Assembly: GCF_004321985.1 (NCBI RefSeq)
Contig: NZ_SCQN01000042.1
Span: forward strand, 1 to 64,000
Direction of reading: 5' to 3'
Length of the DNA stretch: 64,000 bases
Source: Castellaniella sp.
GTDB lineage: Bacteria > Pseudomonadota > Gammaproteobacteria > Burkholderiales > Burkholderiaceae_B
The notes beneath the pieces were generated by a model, which worked only from the letters and a program-made list of their open reading frames with translations, searched no databases and was not told the origin of the DNA. The translations under genes and the position numbers were made by a program. Of this stretch, positions 16,856-25,262 are shown one piece after another; the first letter of the stretch is position 1; the number at the start of each line of letters is the position of its first letter.

Positions 16856-17244
16856 GCCCGGAGACCAGACAGCAACCGGAAGACGCACCCGAATCCATCC
16901 ACGCACACCCCGGCACGCTGCGCGGCTATCTGACCGGGTTCGGACTGGCCGCCATCCTGACCATCATCCCGTTCGCACTGGTCATGGGCCACGCCGTCCA
17001 GAACCGGTTCCTGCTGATCTTCCTGGTGCTGGCGCTGGGGGCCGCCCAGATCGTGATCCATATCGTGTACTTTCTGCATCTGGATACGCGATCCGAAGGC
17101 GGCTGGAACATGCTGGCCTTCATCTTCACGGTCGTGCTGGTCGTGATCGTGCTGGGGGCGTCGATCTGGGTCATGTACGAGGAAAACGCCAACATGATGG
17201 CCACCCCATCCACCGCCATGCGGTCGACCCTGCCTGGATCGTGA
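16852..17244 (+). CDS. cyoD: Cytochrome bo-type quinol oxidase subunit IV
   Basis: 130 residues with three membrane helices. The sequence GTLRGYLTGFGLAAILTIIP and the segment IVIHIVYFLHLDTRSEGGWN match CyoD. It overlaps cyoC (ATGA) and the SURF1 gene starts on its stop codon, so the operon is translated as a coupled unit. The heme O synthase gene cyoE does not follow as it does in E. coli. Confidence 0.93.
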   Translation: MSPETRQQPEDAPESIHAHPGTLRGYLTGFGLAAILTIIPFALVMGHAVQNRFLLIFLVLALGAAQIVIHIVYFLHLDTRSEGGWNMLAFIFTVVLVVIVLGASIWVMYEENANMMATPSTAMRSTLPGS

Positions 17245-18053
17245 TGGGACGGCCAGACCCGGGCTCCCACACGGTCGGCCCGCAAAGTCCACCCTCGCCA
17301 GTACGGCCGGCTCCCCGATCCGGTTTGCGAACCAGCTTCCTGCTGTGGCTGACACTGCTGCTGGCGGCCTGCGCCGGGTTCGTGCTGCTGGGAAACTGGC
17401 AGGTCCACCGCCTGGCCTGGAAACTGGCTCTGATCCACGACGTGACGACCCGGGCTCATGCAACGCCAGTGCTCACACCGGGCCCGTCCGACTGGTCACG
17501 CATTCAGGCCGGACACCTGCAATATCTGCACGTGTATCTGGAAGGCCACTATCTGCCGGGCCGGCAGACGCTGGTGCACGGCGCCAGCGAAAAAGGCTAC
17601 GGCTACTGGGTCATGACGCCGCTGGCAACCGAACGAGGTTTCATCGTAATGGTGAATCGCGGCCACGTGTCCGGTGGCCTGCCTGAAACCCCCGCCTTCG
17701 CGCGGGCGGATGCCCCCGCTGGTCCCGTCAGGATCACCGGACTGCTGCGATTCTCGGAACCGGGCGGCGGATTCCTGAGGCCGAACCGGCCCAAAGCCAG
17801 CCGCTGGTACTCACGCGACGTTGCCGCCATAGCACGGTCCGAAGGGCTGGCGCCGGACCGGGTGGCACCGTATTTCGTGGATGCCGGCGCTGGCCCGGCC
17901 GGCAGCCAACCGGTGTCCGGTCTGACACGGACCCACTTCTACAACCACCACCTGCAGTACGCAATCACATGGTACGCCCTGGCGCTGGGATCTCTGCTGG
18001 GCGCTGCCATCGTGATCCACCAGGAACGGCGCAACCCGCAAGACAGATCATGA
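17244..18053 (+). CDS. SURF1 family oxidase assembly protein
   Basis: About 269 residues with the two-helix SURF1 topology: an N-terminal helix (residues 30-52) containing GNWQVHRLAWK, matching the LG-x-WQ-x-R-x-x-WK signature, a periplasmic domain with VNRGHV, and a C-terminal helix after HLQYAITWYALAL. SURF1 proteins assist insertion of heme and CuB into heme-copper oxidases. Start is ATG 17244 (TGATG overlap with cyoD) or GTG three bases earlier. Its place in the cyo operon implies service to this quinol oxidase. The 3' end overlaps the convergent DUF2007 gene by 6 bp. Confidence 0.88.
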   Translation: MGRPDPGSHTVGPQSPPSPVRPAPRSGLRTSFLLWLTLLLAACAGFVLLGNWQVHRLAWKLALIHDVTTRAHATPVLTPGPSDWSRIQAGHLQYLHVYLEGHYLPGRQTLVHGASEKGYGYWVMTPLATERGFIVMVNRGHVSGGLPETPAFARADAPAGPVRITGLLRFSEPGGGFLRPNRPKASRWYSRDVAAIARSEGLAPDRVAPYFVDAGAGPAGSQPVSGLTRTHFYNHHLQYAITWYALALGSLLGAAIVIHQERRNPQDRS

Positions 18054-18284
18054 GGCCACGCCTTCCTGATTCAGAAACCCGGCCAGCAGGGCCCGGGCGA
18101 AATCCGCCTGATCATCTTCGACCAACAGCGTTTGCGCATTCAGGCTGGTGCTCAACGCCCCCGGATACATGCTGCTGAAAGCGCCACCCTGCATGACATG
18201 TGCGACCCCGTGCGCCTGCATGAGTGCCGCCACGACCAGTGCTTCGGAATTGGATCTGGGGCGGTAAACCGCGATCAGTGACAA
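18048..18284 (-). CDS. DUF2007 domain protein
   Basis: 78 residues: IAVYRPRSNSEALVVAALMQ, then GVAHVMQGGAFSSMYPG, then LLVEDDQADFARALL. This is the compact beta-alpha DUF2007 pattern, labelled 'putative signal transducing protein' in Pfam with no proven function. Single gene, convergent with SURF1. Confidence 0.75.
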   Translation of the reverse strand: MSLIAVYRPRSNSEALVVAALMQAHGVAHVMQGGAFSSMYPGALSTSLNAQTLLVEDDQADFARALLAGFLNQEGVAS

Positions 18285-18479
18285 ACCATCCTCCGGCCAT
18301 CCATGGGCATCATCCCCTCAGGGTCATTCTGACCCCTTCCGGTGATTGTCGCATCCATACGATCGACATAGGTGTCAGGACAAATTCGGCGCAAAGAACT
18401 ACTCTTGAATCCGCTTTGTGCGCCCCACGACAACATCAGGCCGCGCAATGCCATCATACTCATCTGAAAGGAATCACTC

Positions 18480-19040
18480 ATGAGCAAGCAACGCCCCGTC
18501 ATCGCCGTTCTGGTCGGCAGCCTGAGCAAGGACTCAATCAACCGCAAGCTGGCGCGCGCGCTGGAAAAACTGGCCGGCCAACGAGCGGAGTTCCGCTTCG
18601 TCCGAATGGATGACCTTCCGGTCTACAACCGCGACATGGACAGCAGCTACCCGCCTGCGTACAACCGGCTCAAGGAAGACATCCACTCCGCCGACGCCGT
18701 GCTCTTCGTCACGCCTGAGAACAACCGCTCCGTTCCCTCGGTGCTGAAAAACGCCATCGACATTGCGTCGCGCCCCTGGGGGACGAACTCGTTCGCCGGC
18801 AAGCCGGGTGCCGTCATCGGCGCGTCAACAGGCGCTATTTCGACAGCGCTGGCGCAACAGCACCTGCGCAACATCTGCGTTTTCGTGGATGTGTACATGC
18901 TGGCCCAGCCTGAGGCCTTCGTGCGCTACCACGACGGCCTGATCGCCGAAGACGCCTCGGTGACCGACGATTCCGTACGCGAATTTCTGTCCAAGTTCGT
19001 TGATAGCTATCTGGCCTGGGTGGCTCGGCTCAGCAACTGA
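18480..19040 (+). CDS. NADPH-dependent FMN reductase family protein
   Basis: 186 residues with flavodoxin-like fold. The phosphate-binding loop is GSLSKDSINRKLA near residue 13, and TPENNRSVPSVLKNAIDIAS around residue 78 is the flavin-contacting motif of azoreductase/chromate-reductase-like enzymes (usually PEYN; here PENN). Such enzymes use NADPH to reduce FMN and quinones or azo compounds. AAAGGA sits well before ATG 18480. In the 195-bp gap upstream, GGGTC and GACCC (18321-18335) form a short inverted repeat of unknown meaning. Confidence 0.85.
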   Translation: MSKQRPVIAVLVGSLSKDSINRKLARALEKLAGQRAEFRFVRMDDLPVYNRDMDSSYPPAYNRLKEDIHSADAVLFVTPENNRSVPSVLKNAIDIASRPWGTNSFAGKPGAVIGASTGAISTALAQQHLRNICVFVDVYMLAQPEAFVRYHDGLIAEDASVTDDSVREFLSKFVDSYLAWVARLSN

Positions 19041-19089
19041 GAGCCGATTTCCTCAGAAGACGGGGCGACAGGGCACATGCTGTGCAGAT

Positions 19090-19114
19090 AGCACATTTTC
19101 ATCTAAAATGTGCT
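19090..19114. promoter_or_regulatory. Operator-like palindrome upstream of the Xre/RES pair
   Basis: Perfect 10-bp arms AGCACATTTT (19090-19099) and AAAATGTGCT (19105-19114) around a 5-nt centre, 23 nt before the antitoxin start. The right arm includes TAAAAT (19104-19109), a good -10 box. The position fits autoregulation by the antitoxin, as known for Xre/ParS-RES operons. Confidence 0.75.
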
Positions 19115-19137
19115 CTAGTAACACTCATGAAATCACC

Positions 19138-19509
19138 ATGACCGCACAGCCGAAACCTGTCCCCTCCCCGGACGCCGTGCTCGCCAAGGCCGTCCTGCGG
19201 GCGGCCGACCAGCTCGGGCTGCGCCAGGCCCAGCTGGCGGCCGTGTTGGGCCTGCACCGCACGGGAGTCAGCCGGATGAAATCCGCACAATCATTGGACC
19301 CGGACACCAAGCAGGGTGAGCTCGCGCTGCTGCTCATCCGGATCGCTCGCGCCCTGTTTGCGCTGACAGGCGGGGATCTCCAGTGGATGCGCCACTTCAT
19401 GCAGACACCCAACCATCTGACGGGCGGCATACCGTCCGAACAGATCACCACGATCCAGGGCCTGATGACGGTCCTGCGTTTCGTCGATGCCATGCGGGGC
19501 AAGATTTGA
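19138..19509 (+). CDS. Xre/MbcA/ParS-family antitoxin
   Basis: 123 residues. The N-terminal half carries an Xre-type helix-turn-helix (ADQLGLRQAQLAAVLGLHRTGVSRM, given here as its first part LGLRQAQLAAVLGLHRTG), and the C-terminal half a DUF2384 toxin-binding domain (IRIARALFALTGG, then WMRHFMQTPN). Such proteins neutralise RES-domain toxins and repress their own promoter. No strong ribosome-binding site is visible before ATG 19138. The stop overlaps the toxin start. Confidence 0.85.
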   Translation: MTAQPKPVPSPDAVLAKAVLRAADQLGLRQAQLAAVLGLHRTGVSRMKSAQSLDPDTKQGELALLLIRIARALFALTGGDLQWMRHFMQTPNHLTGGIPSEQITTIQGLMTVLRFVDAMRGKI

Positions 19510-20252
19510 TCTGGTCGCAGTGCAATGGGACGCAGGCTATCCACACCATCCGGGGGACCCTGCACCGTCTGGTCGAGAGCCAGCAGGCAATCGCCACGCT
19601 GGACTACGTGGATACGCTTGAAGAACAGGCCGTCCTGGAGTCGCTGCTGGAGGGATCCAAGCCCGCGTGGCCGCCCGACAGTGGGCGTCATCACTACCTG
19701 CTGCGGACACCCTTCAGGTATCCCCCGCTCACTTGGGGATCCCGGTTCGGCCACGCGGATGAACCCAGCCTCCTGTATGGCGGGCTCAGCACGCACACCA
19801 CGCTTGCCGAAGCGGCGTACTACCGCTTCGTCTTCTTCTTATCCATGGCGCAGCCCGCCCCGAAGGCTGCCATTCACAGCCAGCACACACTCTTCACGAC
19901 AGGCTACCGGACGCCACAGGGCATACAGCTCCAGTTTCCGCCCTTTGCCAGCCATGCGGCGCAGCTGGCCCACCGGAGCGACTACCGGGAAACCCAGGCA
20001 CTGGGCACCGACATGCGCGCGGCCGGCGTATTGGCCTTTGAATACCCCTCGGCGCGCGACACGAAACCTGGCTTGTGTGTGGGACTATTCTCGATCCAGG
20101 CGCTGGCCGACACGAAGCCCAGGACGCAGCGGGCGTGGCTGTGCCAGACCAGCGCGCATGACGTGACCTTCAAACCGGAAAACGGACCGGAAATCATCAG
20201 CTTCCACCTGGCCGATTTCCTGTTGGACGGCATCCTGCCACGACCCGCCTGA
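19506..20252 (+). CDS. RES-domain toxin
   Basis: About 248 residues if translation begins at TTG 19506, which overlaps the antitoxin stop (TTGA); no in-frame ATG fits better. The RES core has WGSRFGHADEPSLLYGG near residue 77 and THTTLAEAAYYRFVF near 97, supplying the conserved Arg, Tyr and Glu. Characterised RES toxins (ParT, MbcT, Res) consume NAD+ or ADP-ribosylate targets. The operator upstream and coupling to the Xre gene make this a complete type II toxin-antitoxin pair. Confidence 0.82.
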   Translation: MIWSQCNGTQAIHTIRGTLHRLVESQQAIATLDYVDTLEEQAVLESLLEGSKPAWPPDSGRHHYLLRTPFRYPPLTWGSRFGHADEPSLLYGGLSTHTTLAEAAYYRFVFFLSMAQPAPKAAIHSQHTLFTTGYRTPQGIQLQFPPFASHAAQLAHRSDYRETQALGTDMRAAGVLAFEYPSARDTKPGLCVGLFSIQALADTKPRTQRAWLCQTSAHDVTFKPENGPEIISFHLADFLLDGILPRPA

Positions 20253-20280
20253 TTGCAGCCCGCCGAGGAAATGAACCGCC

Positions 20281-21342
20281 ATGGACCCTCACACACCCTC
20301 GCTGCTCCGCGAACGGAACCTGTCGCAATACAGGACCGTGCTGCACCGGCGGGGGTGGTTGATGGCGGGACTCGCCGTCGTCATCCTGGCATCCATGACG
20401 GCGGATTTCATGCTGGGACCATCCGGCCTGGGCTGGCCGGACCTGGCCCACGCACTGGTCCACCCCGGTGAGACGGACCCGACGACCCGTGCCATCGTCT
20501 GGACCATTCGTCTGCCGTACGCGTTCATGGCCGTCGCCATCGGCCTCGCGCTAGGCCACGCCGGGGCGGAGATGCAGACCATTCTGGACAATCCGCTGGC
20601 CAGCCCCTTTACACTGGGAGTTTCATCGGCTGCGGCGCTGGGTGCGTCGCTGGCAATCGTGCTGGGCCTGTCGCTGCCCGGCATTCCCCAGTCGTGGATG
20701 GTGTCCGTCAACGCGTTCGTCTTCGCACTAGGCTCGGCGCTGGTGCTGGATGCGGTGGCGCGATGGGGTGGCCTGGCAGCCTCGGGGCTGGTCCTGTTCG
20801 GCATCGCACTCGTGTTTTCATTCAACGCGGTGGTCTCGCTGATCCAGTACGTCGCCAGCGCACAGGCGCTGCAGAACCTGGTCTTCTGGACCATGGGCAG
20901 CCTGTCACGCGCATCCTGGACCAGAATCGCCCTCCTGATCGGGACTTTCGCTCTGCTGCTGCCGCTCGCGCTTCGCGACACCTGGAAACTCACGGCGCTG
21001 CGCCTGGGGGAAGACCGGGCGGCCAGCTTCGGCATCGACGTATCGCGCCTGCGGCTCACCGCACTGGTCCGCATCAGCCTGCTGGCCGCGCTGGCCGTAT
21101 CCTTTGCCGGTACGATCGGGTTTGTCGGCCTGATTGCTCCCCACATCGCCCGCCGGCTGTTCGGCGAAGACCACCGCTTCTACCTGCCGGGGAGCGCACT
21201 GGTGGGCGGCATCATCCTGTCGCTGGCGTCGGTCGCCTCCCGGAACATCGTTCCGGGCATCGTCATCCCCGTGGGAATCGTGACCTCGCTCATCGGGGTG
21301 CCATTCTTCCTGGCGGTGGTGCTGCGCCGTCCCCTGAGATGA
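20281..21342 (+). CDS. FecCD/BtuC-type ABC importer permease
   Basis: 353 residues with about ten hydrophobic segments. The FecCD motifs are present: IRLPYAFMAVAIGLALGHAG, NPLASPFTLGVSSAAALGA and GFVGLIAPHIARRLFGEDHR near residue 280, the coupling region that contacts the ATPase. The family imports ferric siderophores, heme or cobalamin. GAGGAAA lies upstream of ATG 20281. It overlaps the ATPase gene by 4 nt; no periplasmic binding protein gene is adjacent. Confidence 0.9.
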   Translation: MDPHTPSLLRERNLSQYRTVLHRRGWLMAGLAVVILASMTADFMLGPSGLGWPDLAHALVHPGETDPTTRAIVWTIRLPYAFMAVAIGLALGHAGAEMQTILDNPLASPFTLGVSSAAALGASLAIVLGLSLPGIPQSWMVSVNAFVFALGSALVLDAVARWGGLAASGLVLFGIALVFSFNAVVSLIQYVASAQALQNLVFWTMGSLSRASWTRIALLIGTFALLLPLALRDTWKLTALRLGEDRAASFGIDVSRLRLTALVRISLLAALAVSFAGTIGFVGLIAPHIARRLFGEDHRFYLPGSALVGGIILSLASVASRNIVPGIVIPVGIVTSLIGVPFFLAVVLRRPLR

Positions 21343-22154
21343 CGATGCTCGAAATCCGCCACCTGTCCGTCGGCTACTCTCGGCGACCCGTCATCCGGTC
21401 GCTATCGGCGGGCCCGCTTCCGGCAGGCCGCATCATCGCGCTGCTGGGCCCAAACGGCAGTGGAAAGTCCACTCTGCTCAAAGCGCTTGCCGGTCTGCTC
21501 CGGCCGTTGGGCGGCCAGATCCTGCTGGGCGGAACGGACATCACGCACCTGCCGCCCGCGCGTCGCGCGCAGCAGGTCGCGTACTTGCCGCAGTCTCTGC
21601 CGGCTGCCGCACACCTGCGCGTACTCGAGTCCGTCCTGGTAGCGGCACACGCATCGGCCCCCGATCCTGTAGCGCCAGTCGCAGACGCGGGCCAGGCCGC
21701 CGACCTGCTGCAGCGACTCGGCATCGCACACCTGGGCATGCACTATCTGGATCAGCTGTCCGGAGGGCAAAAGCAGCTTGCCGGGCTCGCGCAAGCGCTG
21801 ATCCGCCGGCCCCGGATGCTGCTGCTGGACGAGCCGCTATCCGCGTTGGATCTGCACCACCAATGGCACGTCATGGATCTGCTGGCGCGGGAAACTCGCG
21901 ACCAGGATCTGGTCACCCTGATCGTGCTGCACGACCTGGACATGGCCCTGCAGCACAGCGACGAAGCGCTGCTGATTCAGGATGGCGCCCTGGCAGCCTG
22001 CGGAGCCCCCACCGCCGTGATCACGCCGCAAACGCTGGCCGACGTCTATCAAGTGAAGGCTCGTGTGGAAACCGCGCCGCCAGGTCCGCCACATGTCCTG
22101 GTCGACGGGCTCTGCGTTCCGGAAACCTCTGACAGACTCAGCCCCAGACTGTGA
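21339..22154 (+). CDS. ABC importer ATP-binding protein (iron/cobalamin type)
   Basis: 271 residues. Walker A GPNGSGKST near residue 37, Q-loop YLPQ near 86, signature LSGGQKQLAGLAQAL around 146, Walker B MLLLDEPLSALDL near 166 and the switch His in IVLHDLDMA. This is the FepC/BtuD-like ATPase partner of the preceding permease, coupled through an ATGA overlap. Ligand is unknown without the binding protein. Confidence 0.9.
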   Translation: MTMLEIRHLSVGYSRRPVIRSLSAGPLPAGRIIALLGPNGSGKSTLLKALAGLLRPLGGQILLGGTDITHLPPARRAQQVAYLPQSLPAAAHLRVLESVLVAAHASAPDPVAPVADAGQAADLLQRLGIAHLGMHYLDQLSGGQKQLAGLAQALIRRPRMLLLDEPLSALDLHHQWHVMDLLARETRDQDLVTLIVLHDLDMALQHSDEALLIQDGALAACGAPTAVITPQTLADVYQVKARVETAPPGPPHVLVDGLCVPETSDRLSPRL

Positions 22155-22251
22155 AGCTTTGACACACCACATTCACAGAATTTTCGAGTCGCGATGCTAT
22201 AAGCCAACATGAGGTCCCCAACTTTTTCAGGGGCCGAGGAGTGCAATCATT

Positions 22252-22695
22252 ATGATCAAACGTTATCTGACAGCCTCCGCTGGCGCCGCTCTTTGCGTCA
22301 CGCTGGCCGCATGTTCCACCACGCCACAACACAACCCGAACGCCGACAACCAGCTCGTACAGAAGACCGTACACTACCAATGCCACGTGCGGGGCGAGCG
22401 TGGGGTGAATCTGGAAGTGCAGTACACCTTCCAGGGAACCAGCCCGGTGACTGCGCAGGTCATCTACGACGACCAAGCCATCCCCATGACGCGCGATACC
22501 AACAGCAAAGCCAATCTGGTAGGGGATACGTTCACGGGTAACGGATACGTCTGGACGACGGGCCAGTTCACGGTGGATACCGCCGAAAAAGTGAACGGCA
22601 ACATGCTCACGCGTTCCGACTCAGTCAGAGGCGCCGCCGGCGCCGGTGGACACGTCAACACGATCCTGGCGCGCAACTGCGCTGTGCGAGGCTAG
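22252..22695 (+). CDS. Small lipoprotein, MliC/ACP-like (tentative)
   Basis: 147 residues. Lipoprotein signal with LAAC box (Cys21), so it is membrane-anchored. The mature part has VHYQCHVRG, LEVQYTF and GYVWTTGQFTVD, a short beta-barrel pattern resembling MliC lysozyme inhibitors and the Neisseria adhesin complex protein, and a C-terminal Cys (ARNCAVRG) that could pair with the Cys of YQC. The match is by pattern only. It stands alone and ends at a strong terminator. Confidence 0.6.
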   Translation: MIKRYLTASAGAALCVTLAACSTTPQHNPNADNQLVQKTVHYQCHVRGERGVNLEVQYTFQGTSPVTAQVIYDDQAIPMTRDTNSKANLVGDTFTGNGYVWTTGQFTVDTAEKVNGNMLTRSDSVRGAAGAGGHVNTILARNCAVRG

Positions 22696-22715
22696 GGCTA
22701 GGCAGTCTTCATCTT

Positions 22716-22747
22716 CAGGCCGCCCACCACTGCTGGCGGGCGGCCTG
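22716..22747. terminator. Bidirectional terminator
   Basis: Perfect 10-bp arms CAGGCCGCCC (22716-22725) and GGGCGGCCTG (22738-22747) with a 12-nt loop, between two convergent genes. Confidence 0.8.
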
Positions 22748-22760
22748 ATCGGAACGCTGA

Positions 22761-23213
22761 TCACCAGCGGAAATAGAGATTCTCGCTCTTGCGGCCCACA
22801 TGGACCCGACGGGACAGGCTCTTGCCGTTGTGGGTGGCCACGACATGGTAGTTTCCCGGCGACAACTTCACATAGGTCAGCGGGCCTGCGCCACTCAGCG
22901 TGAAGACCGTCTTGCCCGCCTTGTCGGTGATGGTCACCTGCGCATCAGCCACGAAGGCGCCGGCCTTGCCTTCCGAAAAAGTCATGTGCAGCGGCCAGCC
23001 ATGCACATCGCGGCGCATCTGCGCCTGCTCGGCCTCACCGATGCCGCCGTTCAGGTAGGACACGCCGCCCACTGACTGGGCTGACAGCACGTCCTGATTG
23101 CCGCCTGCAGACGCGGCAAACACCGGGACCGCGACGAAGGCGCACCCCAGCATCAATGCCGACGCGAGGACGGCCACGCGAAATTGTGCGAAACGCAGAT
23201 TTTGTGAGTTCAT
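22761..23213 (-). CDS. Secreted protein with carboxypeptidase-regulatory-like beta-sandwich
   Basis: 150 residues from ATG 23213, with GAGGAG upstream. A signal peptide ends around VPVFA. The region ADAQVTITDKAGKTVFTLSG, then GPLTYVKLSPGNYHVVATHNG, is the pattern of a transthyretin/carboxypeptidase-regulatory-like domain. No catalytic residues are evident. Similar proteins are annotated hypothetical in Burkholderiales. Function unknown. Confidence 0.6.
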   Translation of the reverse strand: MNSQNLRFAQFRVAVLASALMLGCAFVAVPVFAASAGGNQDVLSAQSVGGVSYLNGGIGEAEQAQMRRDVHGWPLHMTFSEGKAGAFVADAQVTITDKAGKTVFTLSGAGPLTYVKLSPGNYHVVATHNGKSLSRRVHVGRKSENLYFRW

Positions 23214-23357
23214 GAATAGCTCCTCGTCCGGAGCCACCAGCATTCACTCCGGAGACAAAAGAATGAAGTTACCGCACGTTATGACCCGGATGCGGTGAAA
23301 GAGTTCCAGAATGACCCGCTGCGTACGGGCTTGCGCCGTACCCGGCGCGGGAGAGGT

Positions 23358-24329
23358 TCAGACAGCGCCTGGCATCACAGAACGGCGAATCTCGCTGATG
23401 GGCAGCCCATTGGGATCGGTATCGACATACCCTGGAATCGCATCCATGACATGGCGGTGTATCCCGACGATGATGCGCTGGGCGTCCTCGGTCAGTTCAC
23501 GCGAGGCCTGCGACACCACACCGATCCGATACGGAATGTCCGCCACCAACGGACGCAGGACGACGCCATCGAGCGATACCCCGCAAATTGAAAACGGATC
23601 CATCAGCGCAACCCCCAGTCCGGCATGAACCATGGACAGCGCCGAGCGCTGACTGCCGACCTCGATGTGACGTCGGGTCTGGCCGGCAGTGGCCCGCGCC
23701 AGACTGTGCGTCAGGTGATAACGCATCCGGTAGCGGCTCAGCAAGGTGATCACATCCGTATCGAAAATATCCTCGAGCTTGATGATTTCCTGCGCAGCCA
23801 ATGGGTGAAAGCTGGGCAATGCCAGTTGGCAAGGTGCCTGGCCACACCAATGCACATGCAGGGCCTCCCCCGCAATCGGCAGGCTGACGAATGCAAAATC
23901 CGCCTGGCTTTCCAGGATCTCCGTCGCCGTGGTTTCGTGAACGACCTCGTCCACGATCAGCCGCTGGCGGAAGACCGGCCCGAAGCGGTTCATGCGCGCC
24001 AGCGCCTCGGGCAGCAGCCCACGCGCCAGGTCCGTGGAGACGAGAAATTGCAGGGGGCGTACATGACCGCTGCGCATGTCGCGGGCGCGCGACTCCAGCT
24101 GTTGCAGATCCACCAGAACCCCGCGGGATTCCTGATAGAATTCGGCGCCATGGGCCGTCAGGGTGATCGTCGGGCGGGTGCGCTCAAAGAGCACGAAACC
24201 GAGTTCAGCCTCGAGGTCGCTGATCTGCCGGCTGACGACGGGCTGTGAGCGGCCCAACATCCGCCCGGCGGATGTCACGTTGCCGCTGGTCACCACCGCA
24301 TTGAACGCCTCGAGCTGGCGAATTTCCAT
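23358..24329 (-). CDS. LysR-family transcriptional regulator
   Basis: 323 residues. The winged helix is at residues 1-60 (MEIRQLEAFNAVVTSGNVTS, then GRSQPVVSRQISDLE), followed by a two-lobed effector domain. It lies 66 bp downstream of panB on the same strand, so the two could share a transcript, which is unusual because LysR genes usually diverge from their targets. Effector unknown. Confidence 0.88.
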   Translation of the reverse strand: MEIRQLEAFNAVVTSGNVTSAGRMLGRSQPVVSRQISDLEAELGFVLFERTRPTITLTAHGAEFYQESRGVLVDLQQLESRARDMRSGHVRPLQFLVSTDLARGLLPEALARMNRFGPVFRQRLIVDEVVHETTATEILESQADFAFVSLPIAGEALHVHWCGQAPCQLALPSFHPLAAQEIIKLEDIFDTDVITLLSRYRMRYHLTHSLARATAGQTRRHIEVGSQRSALSMVHAGLGVALMDPFSICGVSLDGVVLRPLVADIPYRIGVVSQASRELTEDAQRIIVGIHRHVMDAIPGYVDTDPNGLPISEIRRSVMPGAV

Positions 24330-24395
24330 AGAAAACCTGACACGACAGCACAGGATGAAAGACGCAGACGATCATCACGGATCGACGATTAGATA

Positions 24396-25223
24396 TTACC
24401 CCAGAGGCCGGACACCGAAACACTGATCTAACGTCGGAAACGTCTCTTCCCGCACGGATTGCGCATAGCGCTGCGCTGCTTCGCGGATCACGGTGGCCGC
24501 ATCCCCGAAACGCTGTGCGAACTTCGGGATCCGGTCGCCGCTCAGGCCCAGAATGTCCTCGGTGACCAGGATCTGGCCGTCGCAGCGCGGCGAAGCCCCG
24601 ATTCCGATGGTGGGAATCGCCAGCGCCTCGGTAATCTGGCGCGCCAGCGGCTCGCTGATACCCTCGAGCACCACACCAAAGGCCCCCGCATCAGCATGGG
24701 CGCGTGCATCCGCCAGGATGCGGTCGGCCGCCATCTGGGTCATGCCCTGGGCCTTGAACCCGCCCATGACATTCATGTACTGCGGCATCAGGCCCACATG
24801 AGCCAGGACCGGGATGCCGCGATCCACCAGGAACCTGGTAGTCTCGGCCAGCGCTGCGCCGCCCTCGAGCTTGACGCCGGAAACGCCGCTGCCGGCCAGC
24901 ATGGCGGCCGCATTGGCAAAGGCCTGTGCGGGCGACTGCTGATAGCTGCCGAAAGGCATGTCCACGATCACGCAGGCATGATGCGTGGCCCGTACCACGG
25001 CTGCGGCATGGGCCGTCATCGTCGATACTGAGATCGACAGCGTATCAGGCAGCGCATAGCCCACCATGGCCGTGGAATCCCCCACCAGGATCATGTCCAG
25101 AGCATCGTCGAGCAGGCGCGCAATGGGCGCAATGTAGGCGGTCAGCGCCGCAATCTTTTGTGAGCCTTTGCAAGCCATCAGCTGGGGCACAGTGACGCGC
25201 TGACTTTGACTATGTACACTCAT
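24396..25223 (-). CDS. panB: 3-methyl-2-oxobutanoate hydroxymethyltransferase
   Basis: 275 residues from ATG 25223 (GGAG 12 nt upstream). PanB transfers a hydroxymethyl group from methylene-tetrahydrofolate to 2-oxoisovalerate to give ketopantoate, the first committed step to pantothenate and CoA. The metal ligands are seen in MILVGDSTAMVGY, CVIVDMPFGSYQ and VKLEGG, and the catalytic Glu in VLEGISEPLA. The C-terminus is normal in length. panC/panD are not here. A divergent aldo/keto reductase starts only 39 bp away. Confidence 0.92.
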   Translation of the reverse strand: MSVHSQSQRVTVPQLMACKGSQKIAALTAYIAPIARLLDDALDMILVGDSTAMVGYALPDTLSISVSTMTAHAAAVVRATHHACVIVDMPFGSYQQSPAQAFANAAAMLAGSGVSGVKLEGGAALAETTRFLVDRGIPVLAHVGLMPQYMNVMGGFKAQGMTQMAADRILADARAHADAGAFGVVLEGISEPLARQITEALAIPTIGIGASPRCDGQILVTEDILGLSGDRIPKFAQRFGDAATVIREAAQRYAQSVREETFPTLDQCFGVRPLG

Positions 25224-25262
25224 TTGATCCACTCCAGAATAATGATGAACACGGAGGCCCCA

